Of a DNA stretch of 64,000 bases, positions 35,692 to 45,634 are shown piece by piece. Positions within the stretch are counted from its first letter, which is position 1; each line of letters begins with the position of its first letter. This stretch comes from Mycolicibacter terrae. GTDB taxonomy: Bacteria > Actinomycetota > Actinomycetes > Mycobacteriales > Mycobacteriaceae. A model generated the notes under the pieces. That model had not been told where the DNA came from, searched no databases, and saw only the letters and a program-made list of their open reading frames with translations. The stretch is from positions 3,348,001-3,412,000 of the forward strand of contig NZ_AP022564.1 in the NCBI RefSeq assembly GCF_010727125.1, read 5' to 3'. Position numbers and translations under genes: made by a program.

Positions 35692-36603
35692 ATGAACGCA
35701 CCCGCCCCGTTGGCCCGTCGACGTCTGACCAGCACGGCGAGTTTGACCGCGCAGGTCAATGCGGCCCAACGGGCCGCGGAATCCATGCGGGCACCACACC
35801 GTCGCCTACTCGACGACCCCTGGTCCCGGCATTTCGTCGAGCACCCCGCGTTGCGGGTCGTACTGACCAATCGCTGGCTTGCCGGCGCCGCGGTGCGGGT
35901 CTTCGACCGTCGATGGGGCGGGCTGCACGCCCATATCGTGCTGCGGGCCCGCTTCACCGACGATGTCTGCGCGGCTGCGATCGGGGAAGGAATCGACCAA
36001 CTGGTGCTGCTGGGCGCCGGGTTCGACACCACCAGTCTGCGAAACGCGCAGGCCTCGGTGACGATCTTCGAAGTCGACGCTCACACCACCCAAGCCGCCA
36101 AACGTCCTACCGCCGAGCGGTTGCTGCCCGCGCCACGCGCCGGCCATATCGTCTGGATCCCCTGCGACCTGGAGCAGGACAACCTCCGAGATCGCCTCCT
36201 GGCCGGCGGGTTCGCCCCGCAACGGCGCAGCCTGGTCGTCTGGCTCGGGGTCAGCATGTACCTCACGGCTGATGCGATCGAGGCGACCCTGGGCGACCTG
36301 GCGACACTGTGCGCGCCGGGCAGCCGGCTCGTCGCCGATTACGTCGACACCGCGGTTGTCACCGGGGACAGCCGGTGGGCCGGCGCCCGAAGGATCGCCC
36401 GGGTCGTCGCTGCTCGTGGCGAGCCCTACCGCAGCGGATTCACCGCATCCGGCCTCGACGCGCTGCTGGCCGCCCACGGCTTCACTGTCCGCGACCACGC
36501 CGGGGTCACCGAACTGCTGCACCGCTACGACCCGACCCGTGCCGGCGGGCTGGCTGCCGACGACTGGCTCGGGGTGGTCTGCGCGGAGCGGACCGGCCGA
36601 TGA
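35692..36603 (+). CDS. SAM-dependent methyltransferase (leucine carboxyl methyltransferase family)
   Basis: A 303-residue member of the large mycobacterial family of putative class I methyltransferases (Pfam Methyltransf_19/LCM type). The SAM loop is IDQLVLLGAGFDTTSLR, followed by IFEVDAHTTQAAK and WLGVSMYLTADAIEATL, all typical. The substrate is unknown for nearly the whole family. ATG 35692 was chosen by family N-terminus (LTSTASLTAQVNAAQRA). It is divergent from the MocR gene and overlaps the SnoaL-like gene by ATGA. Confidence 0.88.
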   Translation: MNAPAPLARRRLTSTASLTAQVNAAQRAAESMRAPHRRLLDDPWSRHFVEHPALRVVLTNRWLAGAAVRVFDRRWGGLHAHIVLRARFTDDVCAAAIGEGIDQLVLLGAGFDTTSLRNAQASVTIFEVDAHTTQAAKRPTAERLLPAPRAGHIVWIPCDLEQDNLRDRLLAGGFAPQRRSLVVWLGVSMYLTADAIEATLGDLATLCAPGSRLVADYVDTAVVTGDSRWAGARRIARVVAARGEPYRSGFTASGLDALLAAHGFTVRDHAGVTELLHRYDPTRAGGLAADDWLGVVCAERTGR

Positions 36604-37055
36604 CCTCACCCGCCGCTTTCGTTCAACGTTTTGCAGAGACCTGGGCCGCGCCGAGCCTCGAGCGCCTGGACGCACTGACGAACCCGGATGTCTGTTACAT
36701 CCAGCCGCTGCTTCCCGAGGTGCGGGGCCGCGCTGCCGCCGGCAGTTATTGGCGTCGGGTGTTCACCTTGATGCCGGATCTGCACATCGACGTGGTCAAT
36801 TCGGCGGTTTCGGCCGACAACCTGGTCTACATCGAATTCCTGATCCGGGGCACCCTCGGGGGCAGGCCGGTGACCTGGCCCGCGGTAGACCGCTACGAAC
36901 TCGACGAACTCGGGCGGGTTCGGCGGCGCGTCCTGTATTGCGATTCGGCGCAGCTATTGCCGGCGCTGCTGCGGCCGAGCGGACTGGCGGCAGTGCTGCG
37001 GGCCGGTGTTCGCCTGGGCTTCGCCGCGGTTCGGTCTCGATGGACGTCTCGGTGA
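36600..37055 (+). CDS. SnoaL-like (NTF2-fold) protein
   Basis: A 151-residue NTF2-like protein beginning MTSPAAFVQRFAETWAAPSLERLDALT, quoted as its start MTSPAAFVQRFAETWAAPS. It has the pattern helix, strand (CYIQPLLPEVRG), helix and a curved sheet (HIDVVNSAVSADNLVYIEFLI). Such proteins are small cyclases, isomerases or binding proteins. Its start overlaps the methyltransferase stop, implying co-translation and a common pathway. The hydrophobic C-terminus LPALLRPSGLAAVLRAGVRL is unusual. Confidence 0.78.
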   Translation: MTSPAAFVQRFAETWAAPSLERLDALTNPDVCYIQPLLPEVRGRAAAGSYWRRVFTLMPDLHIDVVNSAVSADNLVYIEFLIRGTLGGRPVTWPAVDRYELDELGRVRRRVLYCDSAQLLPALLRPSGLAAVLRAGVRLGFAAVRSRWTSR

Positions 37056-37238
37056 CCGCCCGGGCTGTCGGGCGCCGGCCCGCCGATGCCGCCGCGTTCC
37101 TCGAGTTCGTCCAGGACGCGACCAATGAGTACCGAGCTGAAGCTGCTGTTGGCCTCACCGGGAATGGTGCTCGCGTTCGGGAGGGCAGCACTGCGTCGGC
37201 GCACAAGGCGCTGAGCGGCAGCGGATACGGTTGTGCCC

Positions 37239-37979
37239 ATGACCGATCTGACAGGCAAAGTGGCACTGGTGACCGGCGCCTCCTCGGGGCTGGGTGCGGC
37301 GGTGGCGCAGCTGTTCGCCCGGCGCGGAGCATCGGTGTTCGGGGTGGCCCGCGACACCGAACGGCTGGCCACGGTCTTCGCCGATGTGCCCGGCGGACGG
37401 TTCGCCGGTACGGACATCAGCACCGCGCAGGCCTGCACGGCGGCGGTTGCGCAGTGCGTCGCGCAGTTCGGCCGACTCGATGTGCTGGTCAACGTCGCCG
37501 GCGCACACCAGATGCGCCACACGCTGGGTGTCACCGACGACGAGTGGGCCCACGACCTCGCGGTCAATCTCAACGGGCCGTTCTATCTGTGTCGCGCGGG
37601 TCTGCCGCACCTGCTGGAGACGGCCGGCAACATCGTCAACGTCGCCTCGATCGCCGGGGTGGAAGGCCAGGCGTACTCGGCGGGCTATTGCGCGGCAAAG
37701 CACGGGCTCGTCGGGCTCACCCGGTCGTTGGCCGTGGAGTTCACCGCGGAGAAGCTGCGGGTCAACGCCGTGTGTCCGGGTGGGATGCTGACCCCGCAGG
37801 TGACGAATTTTCAGCTGCCCGAGGGCGCCGACGTCAATCTCGTCATGCGGGTGGCATCACCGCGCGGGATGAGCGCTCCGAGCGACGTCGCCGAGGTGAT
37901 CGCATTCCTGGCCAGCGACGCCGCGGCCGCGGTGCACGGCGCGGTGTACCTGACCGACAACGGCAAGACGGCCGGCTAG
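37239..37979 (+). CDS. Short-chain dehydrogenase/reductase
   Basis: A 246-residue classical SDR with [13 protein letters not shown] at the N-terminus, NVAGAHQ after strand 4, catalytic Ser in VASIAG and the active-site motif YCAAKHG. The [17 protein letters not shown] region and final [11 protein letters not shown] fit 3-oxoacyl-ACP-reductase-type SDRs. ATG 37239 was used; GTG 37233 is equally near. The substrate is unknown. Its stop overlaps that of the convergent acyl-CoA dehydrogenase by 4 bp. Confidence 0.9.
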   Translation: MTDLTGKVALVTGASSGLGAAVAQLFARRGASVFGVARDTERLATVFADVPGGRFAGTDISTAQACTAAVAQCVAQFGRLDVLVNVAGAHQMRHTLGVTDDEWAHDLAVNLNGPFYLCRAGLPHLLETAGNIVNVASIAGVEGQAYSAGYCAAKHGLVGLTRSLAVEFTAEKLRVNAVCPGGMLTPQVTNFQLPEGADVNLVMRVASPRGMSAPSDVAEVIAFLASDAAAAVHGAVYLTDNGKTAG

Positions 37980-39187
37980 CGCAGGGCCAGGCCGGTCAGT
38001 GCCCGCCCGATGACCAGCCGCTGGATCTCACTGGTGCCCTCGAAGATGGTGAAGATCTTGGCGTCCCGGTGCATCCGCTCCACCGGGTAGTCGCGGGTGT
38101 AGCCGTTGCCGCCCAGGATCTGAATCGCCTCATCGGTGACATAGACCGCGGTTTCGCTGGCGACCAGCTTGGCCATCGAGCCCTCGGCATTGTCGAACGC
38201 CTTGTTGTTGCGCGCCATCCAACCGGCCCGCCAGACCAGCAGCCGCGCGGCGTCGATCCGGCTCTTCATGTCGGCCAGTTTGAAGGCGACCGCCTGGAAC
38301 TCGCCGATCTTGCGGCCGAACTGCTCCCGCTGGCAGGCGTATTCGAGGGCGTATTCGTAGGCGGCCCGCGCCACCCCGACCGCCATCGCCCCGACCGACG
38401 GGCGAGTGCGTTCGAAGGTCTTCATCGCCGCCTGGCCCCCGGCGGAGGCGCCGGACTTGACGCGGGCGACCCGGTCCTCGAACTTCTCCCGGCCGCCGAG
38501 GATCATGTCCGCGGGCAGGCGGACGTTGTCCAGGACGATCTCGGCGGTGTGCGAGGCCCGGATGCCGTGCTTCTTGAACTTCTGGCCCTGGGTCAGGCCC
38601 GGGGTGTCGGGCGGAAGCACGAACGTGGCCTGTCCCCGCGAGCCGAGTTCGGGATAGACCGAGGCGACCACGATGTGCACGTTGGCGATACCGCCGTTGG
38701 TGGCCCAGGTCTTGGTGCCGTTGAGCACCCATTCGCCGGTGGCCTCGTCGTAGCGGGCGCGGGTGCGGATCGCACCGACATCCGAACCGGCGTCGGGCTC
38801 GGATGAGCAGAAGGCTCCCAGCTTGGGTTCGTCGGCCGTGCCGAACATCTCCGGCAGCCAACGGCCCAGCTGTTCGGGAGTTCCGTTGCCGGCAAGCGCC
38901 GCTGCGGCCAGACCGGTGCCCAGAATCGACAGCGCGATACCGGCGTCACCCCAGAACAGCTCCTCGAACACCGTCAGCATGCCGATGCCGCTCGGTTCGG
39001 CGGCCTGGGTGGCGAACAGCTCTGGCGAATACAGGCCGATCTTGGCCGCCTCCTGGATGATCGGCCACGGGGTCTCCTCGCGTTCGTCCCATTCGGCGGC
39101 GGCCGGGCGGACGACCTCGGCGGCGAACTGATGCACCCAGTCCCGCACCTCGATCACGTCATCACTGAGTTCTATCGAGAACGACAT
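37976..39187 (-). CDS. Acyl-CoA dehydrogenase (FadE)
   Basis: A 403-residue FAD-dependent acyl-CoA dehydrogenase catalysing the first step of beta-oxidation. Typical blocks are [73 protein letters not shown] and, near the C-terminus, [21 protein letters not shown] followed by [17 protein letters not shown] with the catalytic Glu. ATG 39187 has an AGGAG ribosome site. It stands alone, convergent to the SDR gene. Confidence 0.93.
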   Translation of the reverse strand: MSFSIELSDDVIEVRDWVHQFAAEVVRPAAAEWDEREETPWPIIQEAAKIGLYSPELFATQAAEPSGIGMLTVFEELFWGDAGIALSILGTGLAAAALAGNGTPEQLGRWLPEMFGTADEPKLGAFCSSEPDAGSDVGAIRTRARYDEATGEWVLNGTKTWATNGGIANVHIVVASVYPELGSRGQATFVLPPDTPGLTQGQKFKKHGIRASHTAEIVLDNVRLPADMILGGREKFEDRVARVKSGASAGGQAAMKTFERTRPSVGAMAVGVARAAYEYALEYACQREQFGRKIGEFQAVAFKLADMKSRIDAARLLVWRAGWMARNNKAFDNAEGSMAKLVASETAVYVTDEAIQILGGNGYTRDYPVERMHRDAKIFTIFEGTSEIQRLVIGRALTGLALR

Positions 39188-39335
39188 CGTGTCTCCTGGG
39201 AATCCGTGGGCGGCCATTGGACGAGCCGGGTTGATTGTGGCACCTTCTCTGCGCGCCGACCCCGTCGGTCCAGCAATTCCGGTGCCGGCAACCGGGTGGG
39301 CGTGACTCATCTCCGGCTGGGAGCAGTACGGCCGA

Positions 39336-39704
39336 TCAGCCCCAGATCGCTTGCACGGCAATGCCACCGACGTAGTAGGCGCCGAGACCGCAGGTCAACG
39401 TGAGCACCAGATTGGCCATCGCATAGAACCGGGCTCCGGCGGCGGCCAGCTGCAGCGTTTCGTAGGAGAAGGTCGAATAGGTGGTCAGGGCCCCGCACAG
39501 GCCGGTGCCGATCAGCAGATGCAGCCGCTCGTCCCCGGCGCTCGCCGCGCCGGTGAGCAACCCCAGGATCAGGCTGCCGAGCACATTGGCGGTGAAAGTG
39601 CCCCACGCGAACGTGGTGTTATGGCGGGCCTGGACGAATCGATCGGTCAGGTATCGCAGCGGCGCCCCCACCGCGGCGCCGAGGATCACCAGCAGCCAGT
39701 TCAC
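39336..39704 (-). CDS. crcB: Fluoride channel subunit CrcB
   Basis: A 122-residue four-helix Fluc/CrcB protein that exports fluoride. The motif [14 protein letters not shown] with the Asn in the pore helix and [15 protein letters not shown] with the conserved TTYSTF phenylalanine box are both present. It is the third gene of a crcB-DUF190-crcB operon and overlaps the DUF190 stop by ATGA. Two non-identical CrcB subunits forming a heterodimer are common in actinobacteria. Confidence 0.92.
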   Translation of the reverse strand: MNWLLVILGAAVGAPLRYLTDRFVQARHNTTFAWGTFTANVLGSLILGLLTGAASAGDERLHLLIGTGLCGALTTYSTFSYETLQLAAAGARFYAMANLVLTLTCGLGAYYVGGIAVQAIWG

Positions 39705-40051
39705 GGGCCGTTTCCGGCTCGACCGACGTGCCGGACGACCTCGACTTCGTCGAGGAGGATCAGACCCTCGGTGACCAGCTCGTCCAGCTCCGGCAGGAAG
39801 TTGCGGATCCGTTCGGCGGTGTCGACGACGATCACCGAGACCGGCAGGTCCTCCGAGAGCGACAGCAGCCGGGTGGTGTGGATGGCCGACGACGCGCCGT
39901 AACCCTCGACCCCGCGGAAGACGGTGGCACCGGCCAGACCGGCGCGGCGCGCGCGGTGCACGATCTCACTGAACAGCGGCTTGTGATGCCAGGTGTCGCT
40001 CTCTCCGATGAACACCGTCAGGCGCAACGCTGATCCGCTCAGCTGGGTCAT
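39701..40051 (-). CDS. DUF190 protein of the fluoride operon
   Basis: A 116-residue PII-like DUF190 protein ([54 protein letters not shown]). Such proteins are regularly encoded between two crcB genes and are thought to modulate the channel or bind nucleotides, but the role is not proven. Start ATG 40051 has an AGGAGG site 6 nt upstream and overlaps the upstream crcB stop; its own stop overlaps the next crcB start. Confidence 0.88.
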   Translation of the reverse strand: MTQLSGSALRLTVFIGESDTWHHKPLFSEIVHRARRAGLAGATVFRGVEGYGASSAIHTTRLLSLSEDLPVSVIVVDTAERIRNFLPELDELVTEGLILLDEVEVVRHVGRAGNGP

Positions 40052-40518
40052 GATGTCCTCCTGGTGATCAGACGCCGGGTAAAGGCCGCGGCAGTCCACG
40101 TGGCGACCAGCACCAGCACCGGCGTGGTCAGGAGATAGAGCAGAGCCCGGCCCAGATGACCGGCGGCGGCAAGGGTGTCGACGTCACCGGCGAACGTGGA
40201 GAACGTCGTGTAGCCGCCCAGCACGCCGGTGCCCAGCAGTGGGCGCAGCAGCCGGTGACCGACCCACACCTCGGTGATCGCCACCATCAACGCCCCCATC
40301 AGCGCGCATCCGCTGACATTGACAACCAGTGTGGCCCAAGGGAATCCGCCGGACGGAGTGGGCCATGCCAGACCGATGCCGTAACGGGCGCACGCGCCGA
40401 CGGCACCGCCGAGCGCGACCGCCGCAACCACCGGCGCCTGCTCACGCACCGCATGTGACCGCCGGCGGCGAACGAACAGTTCAGCGCCGGGCGTCACGGC
40501 GGATTCGGGTATCGGCAT
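40048..40518 (-). CDS. crcB: Fluoride channel subunit CrcB (first gene of operon)
   Basis: A 156-residue CrcB paralogue with an extended basic N-terminus ([11 protein letters not shown]). Pore motifs are [17 protein letters not shown] with the pore Asn, and [15 protein letters not shown]. Together with the second CrcB it likely makes a heterodimeric fluoride channel. All three genes of the operon are linked by 4-bp overlaps. No fluoride riboswitch is recognisable upstream, so control may be constitutive. Confidence 0.9.
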   Translation of the reverse strand: MPIPESAVTPGAELFVRRRRSHAVREQAPVVAAVALGGAVGACARYGIGLAWPTPSGGFPWATLVVNVSGCALMGALMVAITEVWVGHRLLRPLLGTGVLGGYTTFSTFAGDVDTLAAAGHLGRALLYLLTTPVLVLVATWTAAAFTRRLITRRTS

Positions 40519-40749
40519 CGCTCAGATGGCATTCGGTAGCCGCAATATTCGTGATCCTCGTTTTGATGGCCTCGATCCATTTCACCACTTCGAAGCCGAG
40601 CTCGTGCTCGTTACGGGCCGCGCAGCGGTGCGCCGTAGTCACAATTCCGGACGTGCCCGGGCGGCCGGAAACCCTTGCGATCCCGGCGGTGTGCCCTCGG
40701 CGGGGCTAGGACGCGACGGCCTCGGACTCCGGCGAACCCGGCGAGCCGC

Positions 40750-41163
40750 TCATCGCGGACTCGGCGGTGAGCTCTGCTCGGCGGCTTCGCGCTTGATCTG
40801 CTCAAACTGCGCCGCCATCGCCTCGGCCAGCGCGGTGGCCGCCGAGAGCGGCCGAACCATCACCATGAAGTCGTCGATCCTGCCGTCCGCGTCGACATGC
40901 AGGAAGTCGCATCCGGTGAGCCGCTTGCCCGCCACGGTGGCCTCGAAGACCAGCGCATGGTCGCGCCCGCCGGGGTCGGCGATCTCCCGGACGTAGCGGA
41001 AGTCGGAGAAGACGCGCATCACGGCGCGCAGGATCGCCGCGGTGATCGGCTTGCCCGGGTAGGGAGTGAAGGCCACCGGGCTGGTGAACACGACGTCGTC
41101 GGACAACAGTGCCTCGATGGCCGCGGCGTCGCGGGCCTCGACGGCTTGCCGGAAAGGGTGCAC
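40750..41163 (-). CDS. SnoaL-like nuclear-transport-factor-2-fold protein
   Basis: A 137-residue NTF2-like protein: VHPFRQAVEARDAAAIEALL, VFTSPVAFTPYPGKPITAA, DHALVFEATVAGKRLTGCDF and the GRIDDFMVMVRPLSAA tail are typical of SnoaL_2 proteins. The GTG start at 41163 is 20 bp downstream of the P-type ATPase stop on the same strand, so the gene may be co-transcribed with it. No function can be assigned. Confidence 0.82.
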   Translation of the reverse strand: MHPFRQAVEARDAAAIEALLSDDVVFTSPVAFTPYPGKPITAAILRAVMRVFSDFRYVREIADPGGRDHALVFEATVAGKRLTGCDFLHVDADGRIDDFMVMVRPLSAATALAEAMAAQFEQIKREAAEQSSPPSPR

Positions 41164-41183
41164 GCGGCGCCTCCCGAGTCGAT

Positions 41184-44100
41184 TTATACGGTGGCCCACA
41201 CGGTAGCCGCATCAAGCTCCCGCGTTGCGTCCTCCCGGGCCGCTGCCGGCCGCAGCAGCTGCACGCTGGCACCGGGACCCGCCGAGGGCGCTTGCGGTCG
41301 GCTGTCCGGTGCGGACGCGTCGCCCCGGCCGGCCGGCAGCAGGTGCGGAGCCGCGGCGATCGCCGCCACCGCCGCCCCGGTCGATGCCAGGGCCTTCGCC
41401 CAGCCCAGTGGGCCCACCGGGGCGCAGCCGAGCAGCTGGCTGATGCCGGGGATGCTGATCATCGCCGCGAACACCGCGAACGAACCGGCGGCGGTGAACA
41501 ACACCAGCGGTGCGCGCGAATCGACCAGTGTCTGGGCGAGCTCGGTGGAGACCAGCGTGATCAGCGCGACGGTCGCGGCGCGCTGCGGGGCACCGGGTAG
41601 AGCAGAAAGGCGAGCCATCCCCCACGCCGCGCTGGCCGCGGCTCCGGTGATGGCACCCCGGACGGCGACCGCACGCATCAGCTTGGCTTCGTCGATGCCG
41701 TGCACGACGCGGCCCGCCGGGCCGGCGGGGGTGCTCACCGCGACGGCGGTGGCCGGCAGCGCGTCGGTCAGCATGTTCATCAACAGCAGCTGGCGGTTGT
41801 TCAGCGGCGAGCTTCCGGTCAGGGCGCTGCCGATGACACCGAAGATCACCTCGCCGACGTTGCCGCCGAGCAGTCCGGTCACCGCCAGTTGCACGCCGCG
41901 CCACAGCCGTCGGCCCTCGTCGATGGCGTCCACCAGTGCGTTGATCCGGCCGTCGGTCAGCACGATGTCGGCGGTCGCGTGCGCCGAGTCGCTGCCGCGG
42001 GCGACGACACCGAGTCCCACGCTGGCGGCCCGGATCGCCGCCGCGTCGTTGGCGCCGTCACCGACCATGGCGCAGACCCGCCCGCTGCGTTCGAGGGTCT
42101 GGACGACCTGCACCTTGTTCTCCGGAGACATCCGGGCGAAGATCACCCGGTCGGCCACCGCGCGTTCCTGGTCCTTGCGCGACAACGCGTTCCATTCCGA
42201 TCCGGTGATGACCTGCTCGGCGGTGACCGGCACACCGAGCTCGGCGGCGATCGCGGTTGCGGTGACGGGGTGGTCACCGGTGATCAGCCGGACAGCCACG
42301 CCCCTATCGGCCAGATCGGCGAGCAGTTGGGGCGCCTCGGCGCGCGGGGTGTCGCAGATGCCGAGGAACCCGGTCAGGACCAATCCGGCGCGGCACAGTT
42401 CGGTGATGACGTCGGGGTCGTCGCGCAGCGACTGCACCTGTGCCGCGGTCAGTCGGCGCTGCGCCACCGCGATCACCCGCAGCCCGCCGGCGGCCAGGTC
42501 GGCCACCGGGTCGCCGACATCGGGGCCGAGGCCCTGGCAGGCCGCCAGCACCACTTCCGGGGCGCCCTTGACCACCAGTTCGCGGCCCGACACCGACGCC
42601 GAGAACGCCCGGCCGGAACGGAACGGCAGGTGCGCGTCCGGGGCCGACCACATCGGGCCGGCGATGCCGGCGGCGGCTTCGATGACGGCCTGGTCGGTGG
42701 CGTGGGCGTGCAGGGCGCCCTCGGGTGCCGGTGCGGCATTGGCCGCGCAGCGCAGCACGTCGTCATCGGTGTACCCCGGCACCGGGTGCACCGTGGTGAC
42801 CCGAAGCCGGTTTTCGCTCAACGTTCCGGTCTTGTCGAAGCAGACCACCTCGACACGTCCGAGCGCCTCCACCGAGCGGGGAATGCGAACCAGCGCACCG
42901 GTGTCGGTCAGACGTTGCGCCGACGCGTGTTGGGCCAGGGTCGCCATCAGCGGCATCCCCTCGGGCACCGCCGCCACCGCGACCGCGATCGCGTTGCCCA
43001 GGGCCTGGCGGAGGCCGCCGCCGCGCAGCATTCCGAGCACCCCCACCAACAGCCCACCCGCGGCGCTGGCCGGGAAGGCGCGGCTCATGAGCTGACTGAG
43101 TTGGTGCTGCAGGCCGACGACCGGCAACTCGCCGGCGGCCAGTTCGGCGGCGCGGCGGGCCTGGGTGTCGGCGCCGACGGCGGTGACCAGGGCGAGCGCA
43201 GTGCCCGCGACGACCGTCGTGCCCGCGTAGAGCATGCAGCGCCGGTCGGCGAGTTCGGCGCCCGGTGTCGCCGCGGTCTGCTTGTCCACCGACAGCGACT
43301 CACCGGTGAGCGAGGACTCGTCGACTTCGAGGTCGGTGGCCTCGATCAGCCGCGCGTCGGCGGGCACGACCTCATTGCTGCGCACCTCGATCAGGGTGCC
43401 GGGCCGCAGCCGGTCGGCTTCGATCTCGCCGTAGGTCTTCGGCTCGCCCGGCACGACGGTACGCGCAGGCGGGGTCTGTTGCGCCAGCAGCCGGTTCAGC
43501 CGGTTCTCGGCCTGCAGCTGTTGCGCGGCGGCGAGCATGCAGTTGCCGATCAGCACCGTGCTGACCATCATCGCGTCGACCGGGGAGCCGAGCATGGCAG
43601 TGGCCGCCGAGGACAACGCCAGCACCGGCATCAGCGGATCCGACAGCTCGGCGCGCACGGCCTTGACGAACTGCCAGGCCATGTGCGGCGGTGGCGCGGC
43701 GAGTTCATCGGCGGCCCCGGCCGGTTCGGGCGCCGGCAGGATGTCGCGGACCTCGTCGATCGACATCGCGTGCCATTCATAGGCCTGCGCGGGCCGCGGT
43801 GCGGGCGTGCGGGACACCCCGCGGGCCAACAGGTATCCCGACAGCAGTCCGGCGGCCGCCCCGGCGGTGACCGGCCCGGGGCCTGCTGTGCCCCGGACGC
43901 CCCGGTTTCCCCCGACCCCCGGGACCATGAGCACCACCCCGAGCACCGAGGCGCCGTTGGACAGCGAGATCCCGCGTTCGGTGGCCGCCCGCGCCGCCGG
44001 CAGCGCATGCAGCACCCGCCACGCGCCGGCCAGATCCGCCAACAGCAGATCGGCGACGAAAGGCGGTGCTACGGCGGTGGAATCCGGCATGATGCCCAGA

Positions 44101-45569
44101 CCGACATCGGCGCAGGCGAGCGCTTGCGCCGCGGTCGAGGACAGCACCGCAACGGTGCGACCGGCCTGCTGCAGGCCGGCCAACGCGGCGGCGAGCGCCT
44201 CGTCGAGGGTTCCATCGCCGGCCGGGGCCAGGTCGTCGAATGCCGGGCGCAGCTCGCCCAGCACGGAGACGTCGAGCGTGATCAGTTCCGCACCGGAAGC
44301 CCGCGCCTCGGCGAGCAGGGCCGTCGCCAGTGGGTGACGGGTGGTCCCGTCGCACAGCAGCCGTGGATCGATGAGTACAGCGTCGACGCGGTCGAGCCGG
44401 CGCAGCCCGTCCGGGCGCAGCGGCAGCGCGCCGTGCTGCTGGACCAACGTTCGGCTCAGGGTGGCCGCGAACGATTCGGTGGTGGTGCGCAGGGCTTTCG
44501 GTCCGGCCACCACCGCCGCGGTCGCGGCCACGGTGATGTTGCGGGAGAACACCCCCGCCAAGCCGGCGCCGACCAGCTGCACGATCGCCATCCGGTTACC
44601 GTGGCGGTCGGCGGCGCCCTCCGGCAGCGGGACCGGGCGCCACGGCAGGTGGGCCTCCGCCTGCTCGGCGTGCTTGGCCAGGTGCGGCTCGTGGTGGTTC
44701 CAGGCCTGGGCCCCGGCTTGGCATTCGGCGGCTTTGATGCCCTGCAGTGCCAGATCCACCGCCAGCGTGGCCGGTGACAGGGTGGCGATGCGCGCGCCCA
44801 CCGAGATCAATGACAGCACCGTGTCGGCCGGGCCGGCGCCGATTCGCTCGGCAAGGCGTCGACGCAGCCACGGTTGGTAATTCGCGAGTGCGGCCGCGGC
44901 GTCGACGGCGACCGGCGCCTGCGGTAACCGCAGCGCCCAGCCGGCCAGCGCGATCGCCAGCCCGGCGGCGTTGACACCGACCATCACTCCCCTGGCCGCC
45001 ATCGGCAACCCGTCGCCGGGCAGGGCCACCGGTGGCGAGCTGTCCGGGCCGGGCGTGGAGGCCGGGCCGTCGGGCCGGCGACGACGCCGCTCGGCGCCTT
45101 CGACCAAGCGGCACAGGTCGTTCAGCGAGACCCGGTCGCCCTCGGCTGCAATTTCGACGACGACCCGCGACAGCGGGCGGTTCAGCCGCGCCGACACCAC
45201 GCCCGGCTGTGCGCCGAGCACCTCGAGCACCTCGCGCCCGAGGTCTGTCCCGTCGGCGTGGGTGAGCCCGCGCACTTCGATCCACGCGCGATCGGTACCG
45301 CTCCAGCAGCGCCGGGTCAGCGTTGCCGTCTCGCCGGAGAGCAGCCGGCCGGCTTCCCGAACCGGCACGGTGGCGATTTGCAGGCTCGCTGATGCGATGA
45401 CTCCCACCGCCTCGGTGGCAGCCGAGGCGCCGCGTGCCGACGCGTCGACGAGTGCGGAGGTCACCTGGATTCCGAGGGCGAGCGGGCGCAACAGCAACGA
45501 TGTTCGGGTCAATTCGACAGCAACCAATCGTGTGATCTGAGGCGGGAACGGGCCCAATTCTGTCGACAC
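41184..45569 (-). CDS. Very large CtpI/CtpH-type P-type ATPase
   Basis: A 1461-residue cation-transporting P-type ATPase. The C-terminal two thirds carry the actuator TGES in DESSLTGESLSVDK, the fourth-helix motif AVPEGMP, phosphorylation site CFDKTGTLSENRL, and hinge GDGANDAAAIRAASVG. The N-terminal 600 residues hold an HMA-like domain (AWIEVRGLTHADG) and an unusual degenerate half resembling a second P-domain (VAVLSSTAAQALACADVGLG), as in M. tuberculosis CtpH/CtpI. The helix-4 motif is PEGMP, not CPC/SPC, so it is not a classical P1B heavy-metal pump. GTG 45569 was chosen, 5 bp from the operator shared with the divergent ArsR gene. The ion is unproven. Confidence 0.9.
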   Translation of the reverse strand: MSTELGPFPPQITRLVAVELTRTSLLLRPLALGIQVTSALVDASARGASAATEAVGVIASASLQIATVPVREAGRLLSGETATLTRRCWSGTDRAWIEVRGLTHADGTDLGREVLEVLGAQPGVVSARLNRPLSRVVVEIAAEGDRVSLNDLCRLVEGAERRRRRPDGPASTPGPDSSPPVALPGDGLPMAARGVMVGVNAAGLAIALAGWALRLPQAPVAVDAAAALANYQPWLRRRLAERIGAGPADTVLSLISVGARIATLSPATLAVDLALQGIKAAECQAGAQAWNHHEPHLAKHAEQAEAHLPWRPVPLPEGAADRHGNRMAIVQLVGAGLAGVFSRNITVAATAAVVAGPKALRTTTESFAATLSRTLVQQHGALPLRPDGLRRLDRVDAVLIDPRLLCDGTTRHPLATALLAEARASGAELITLDVSVLGELRPAFDDLAPAGDGTLDEALAAALAGLQQAGRTVAVLSSTAAQALACADVGLGIMPDSTAVAPPFVADLLLADLAGAWRVLHALPAARAATERGISLSNGASVLGVVLMVPGVGGNRGVRGTAGPGPVTAGAAAGLLSGYLLARGVSRTPAPRPAQAYEWHAMSIDEVRDILPAPEPAGAADELAAPPPHMAWQFVKAVRAELSDPLMPVLALSSAATAMLGSPVDAMMVSTVLIGNCMLAAAQQLQAENRLNRLLAQQTPPARTVVPGEPKTYGEIEADRLRPGTLIEVRSNEVVPADARLIEATDLEVDESSLTGESLSVDKQTAATPGAELADRRCMLYAGTTVVAGTALALVTAVGADTQARRAAELAAGELPVVGLQHQLSQLMSRAFPASAAGGLLVGVLGMLRGGGLRQALGNAIAVAVAAVPEGMPLMATLAQHASAQRLTDTGALVRIPRSVEALGRVEVVCFDKTGTLSENRLRVTTVHPVPGYTDDDVLRCAANAAPAPEGALHAHATDQAVIEAAAGIAGPMWSAPDAHLPFRSGRAFSASVSGRELVVKGAPEVVLAACQGLGPDVGDPVADLAAGGLRVIAVAQRRLTAAQVQSLRDDPDVITELCRAGLVLTGFLGICDTPRAEAPQLLADLADRGVAVRLITGDHPVTATAIAAELGVPVTAEQVITGSEWNALSRKDQERAVADRVIFARMSPENKVQVVQTLERSGRVCAMVGDGANDAAAIRAASVGLGVVARGSDSAHATADIVLTDGRINALVDAIDEGRRLWRGVQLAVTGLLGGNVGEVIFGVIGSALTGSSPLNNRQLLLMNMLTDALPATAVAVSTPAGPAGRVVHGIDEAKLMRAVAVRGAITGAAASAAWGMARLSALPGAPQRAATVALITLVSTELAQTLVDSRAPLVLFTAAGSFAVFAAMISIPGISQLLGCAPVGPLGWAKALASTGAAVAAIAAAPHLLPAGRGDASAPDSRPQAPSAGPGASVQLLRPAAAREDATRELDAATVWATV

Positions 45570-45573
45570 TTTG

Positions 45574-45589
45574 ATAGTTACGCAACTAT
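45574..45589 (+). promoter_or_regulatory. ArsR/SmtB-type palindromic operator between ctp and arsR
   Basis: ATAGTT-ACGC-AACTAT is a perfect 6+6 inverted repeat with a 4-bp spacer, the size and AT-rich half-site style of ArsR/SmtB boxes. It lies immediately upstream of the ATPase start codon and 45 bp from the ArsR start, so one dimer could repress both genes. Confidence 0.62.
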
Positions 45590-45634
45590 GCGAATGTGTC
45601 GTTCGCCGAAGCCTGCGATAGGTGTTGGGACAAA

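Noticed and set aside
37125..37214. 29-codon ORF between the SnoaL-like and SDR genes
   Set aside because: It begins at an ATG and loosely resembles the SnoaL protein's C-terminus, but has no ribosome site and is too short to support.
40519..40749. Fluoride riboswitch upstream of crcB
   Set aside because: The conserved pseudoknot sequence elements of the class were not found by eye on the relevant strand.
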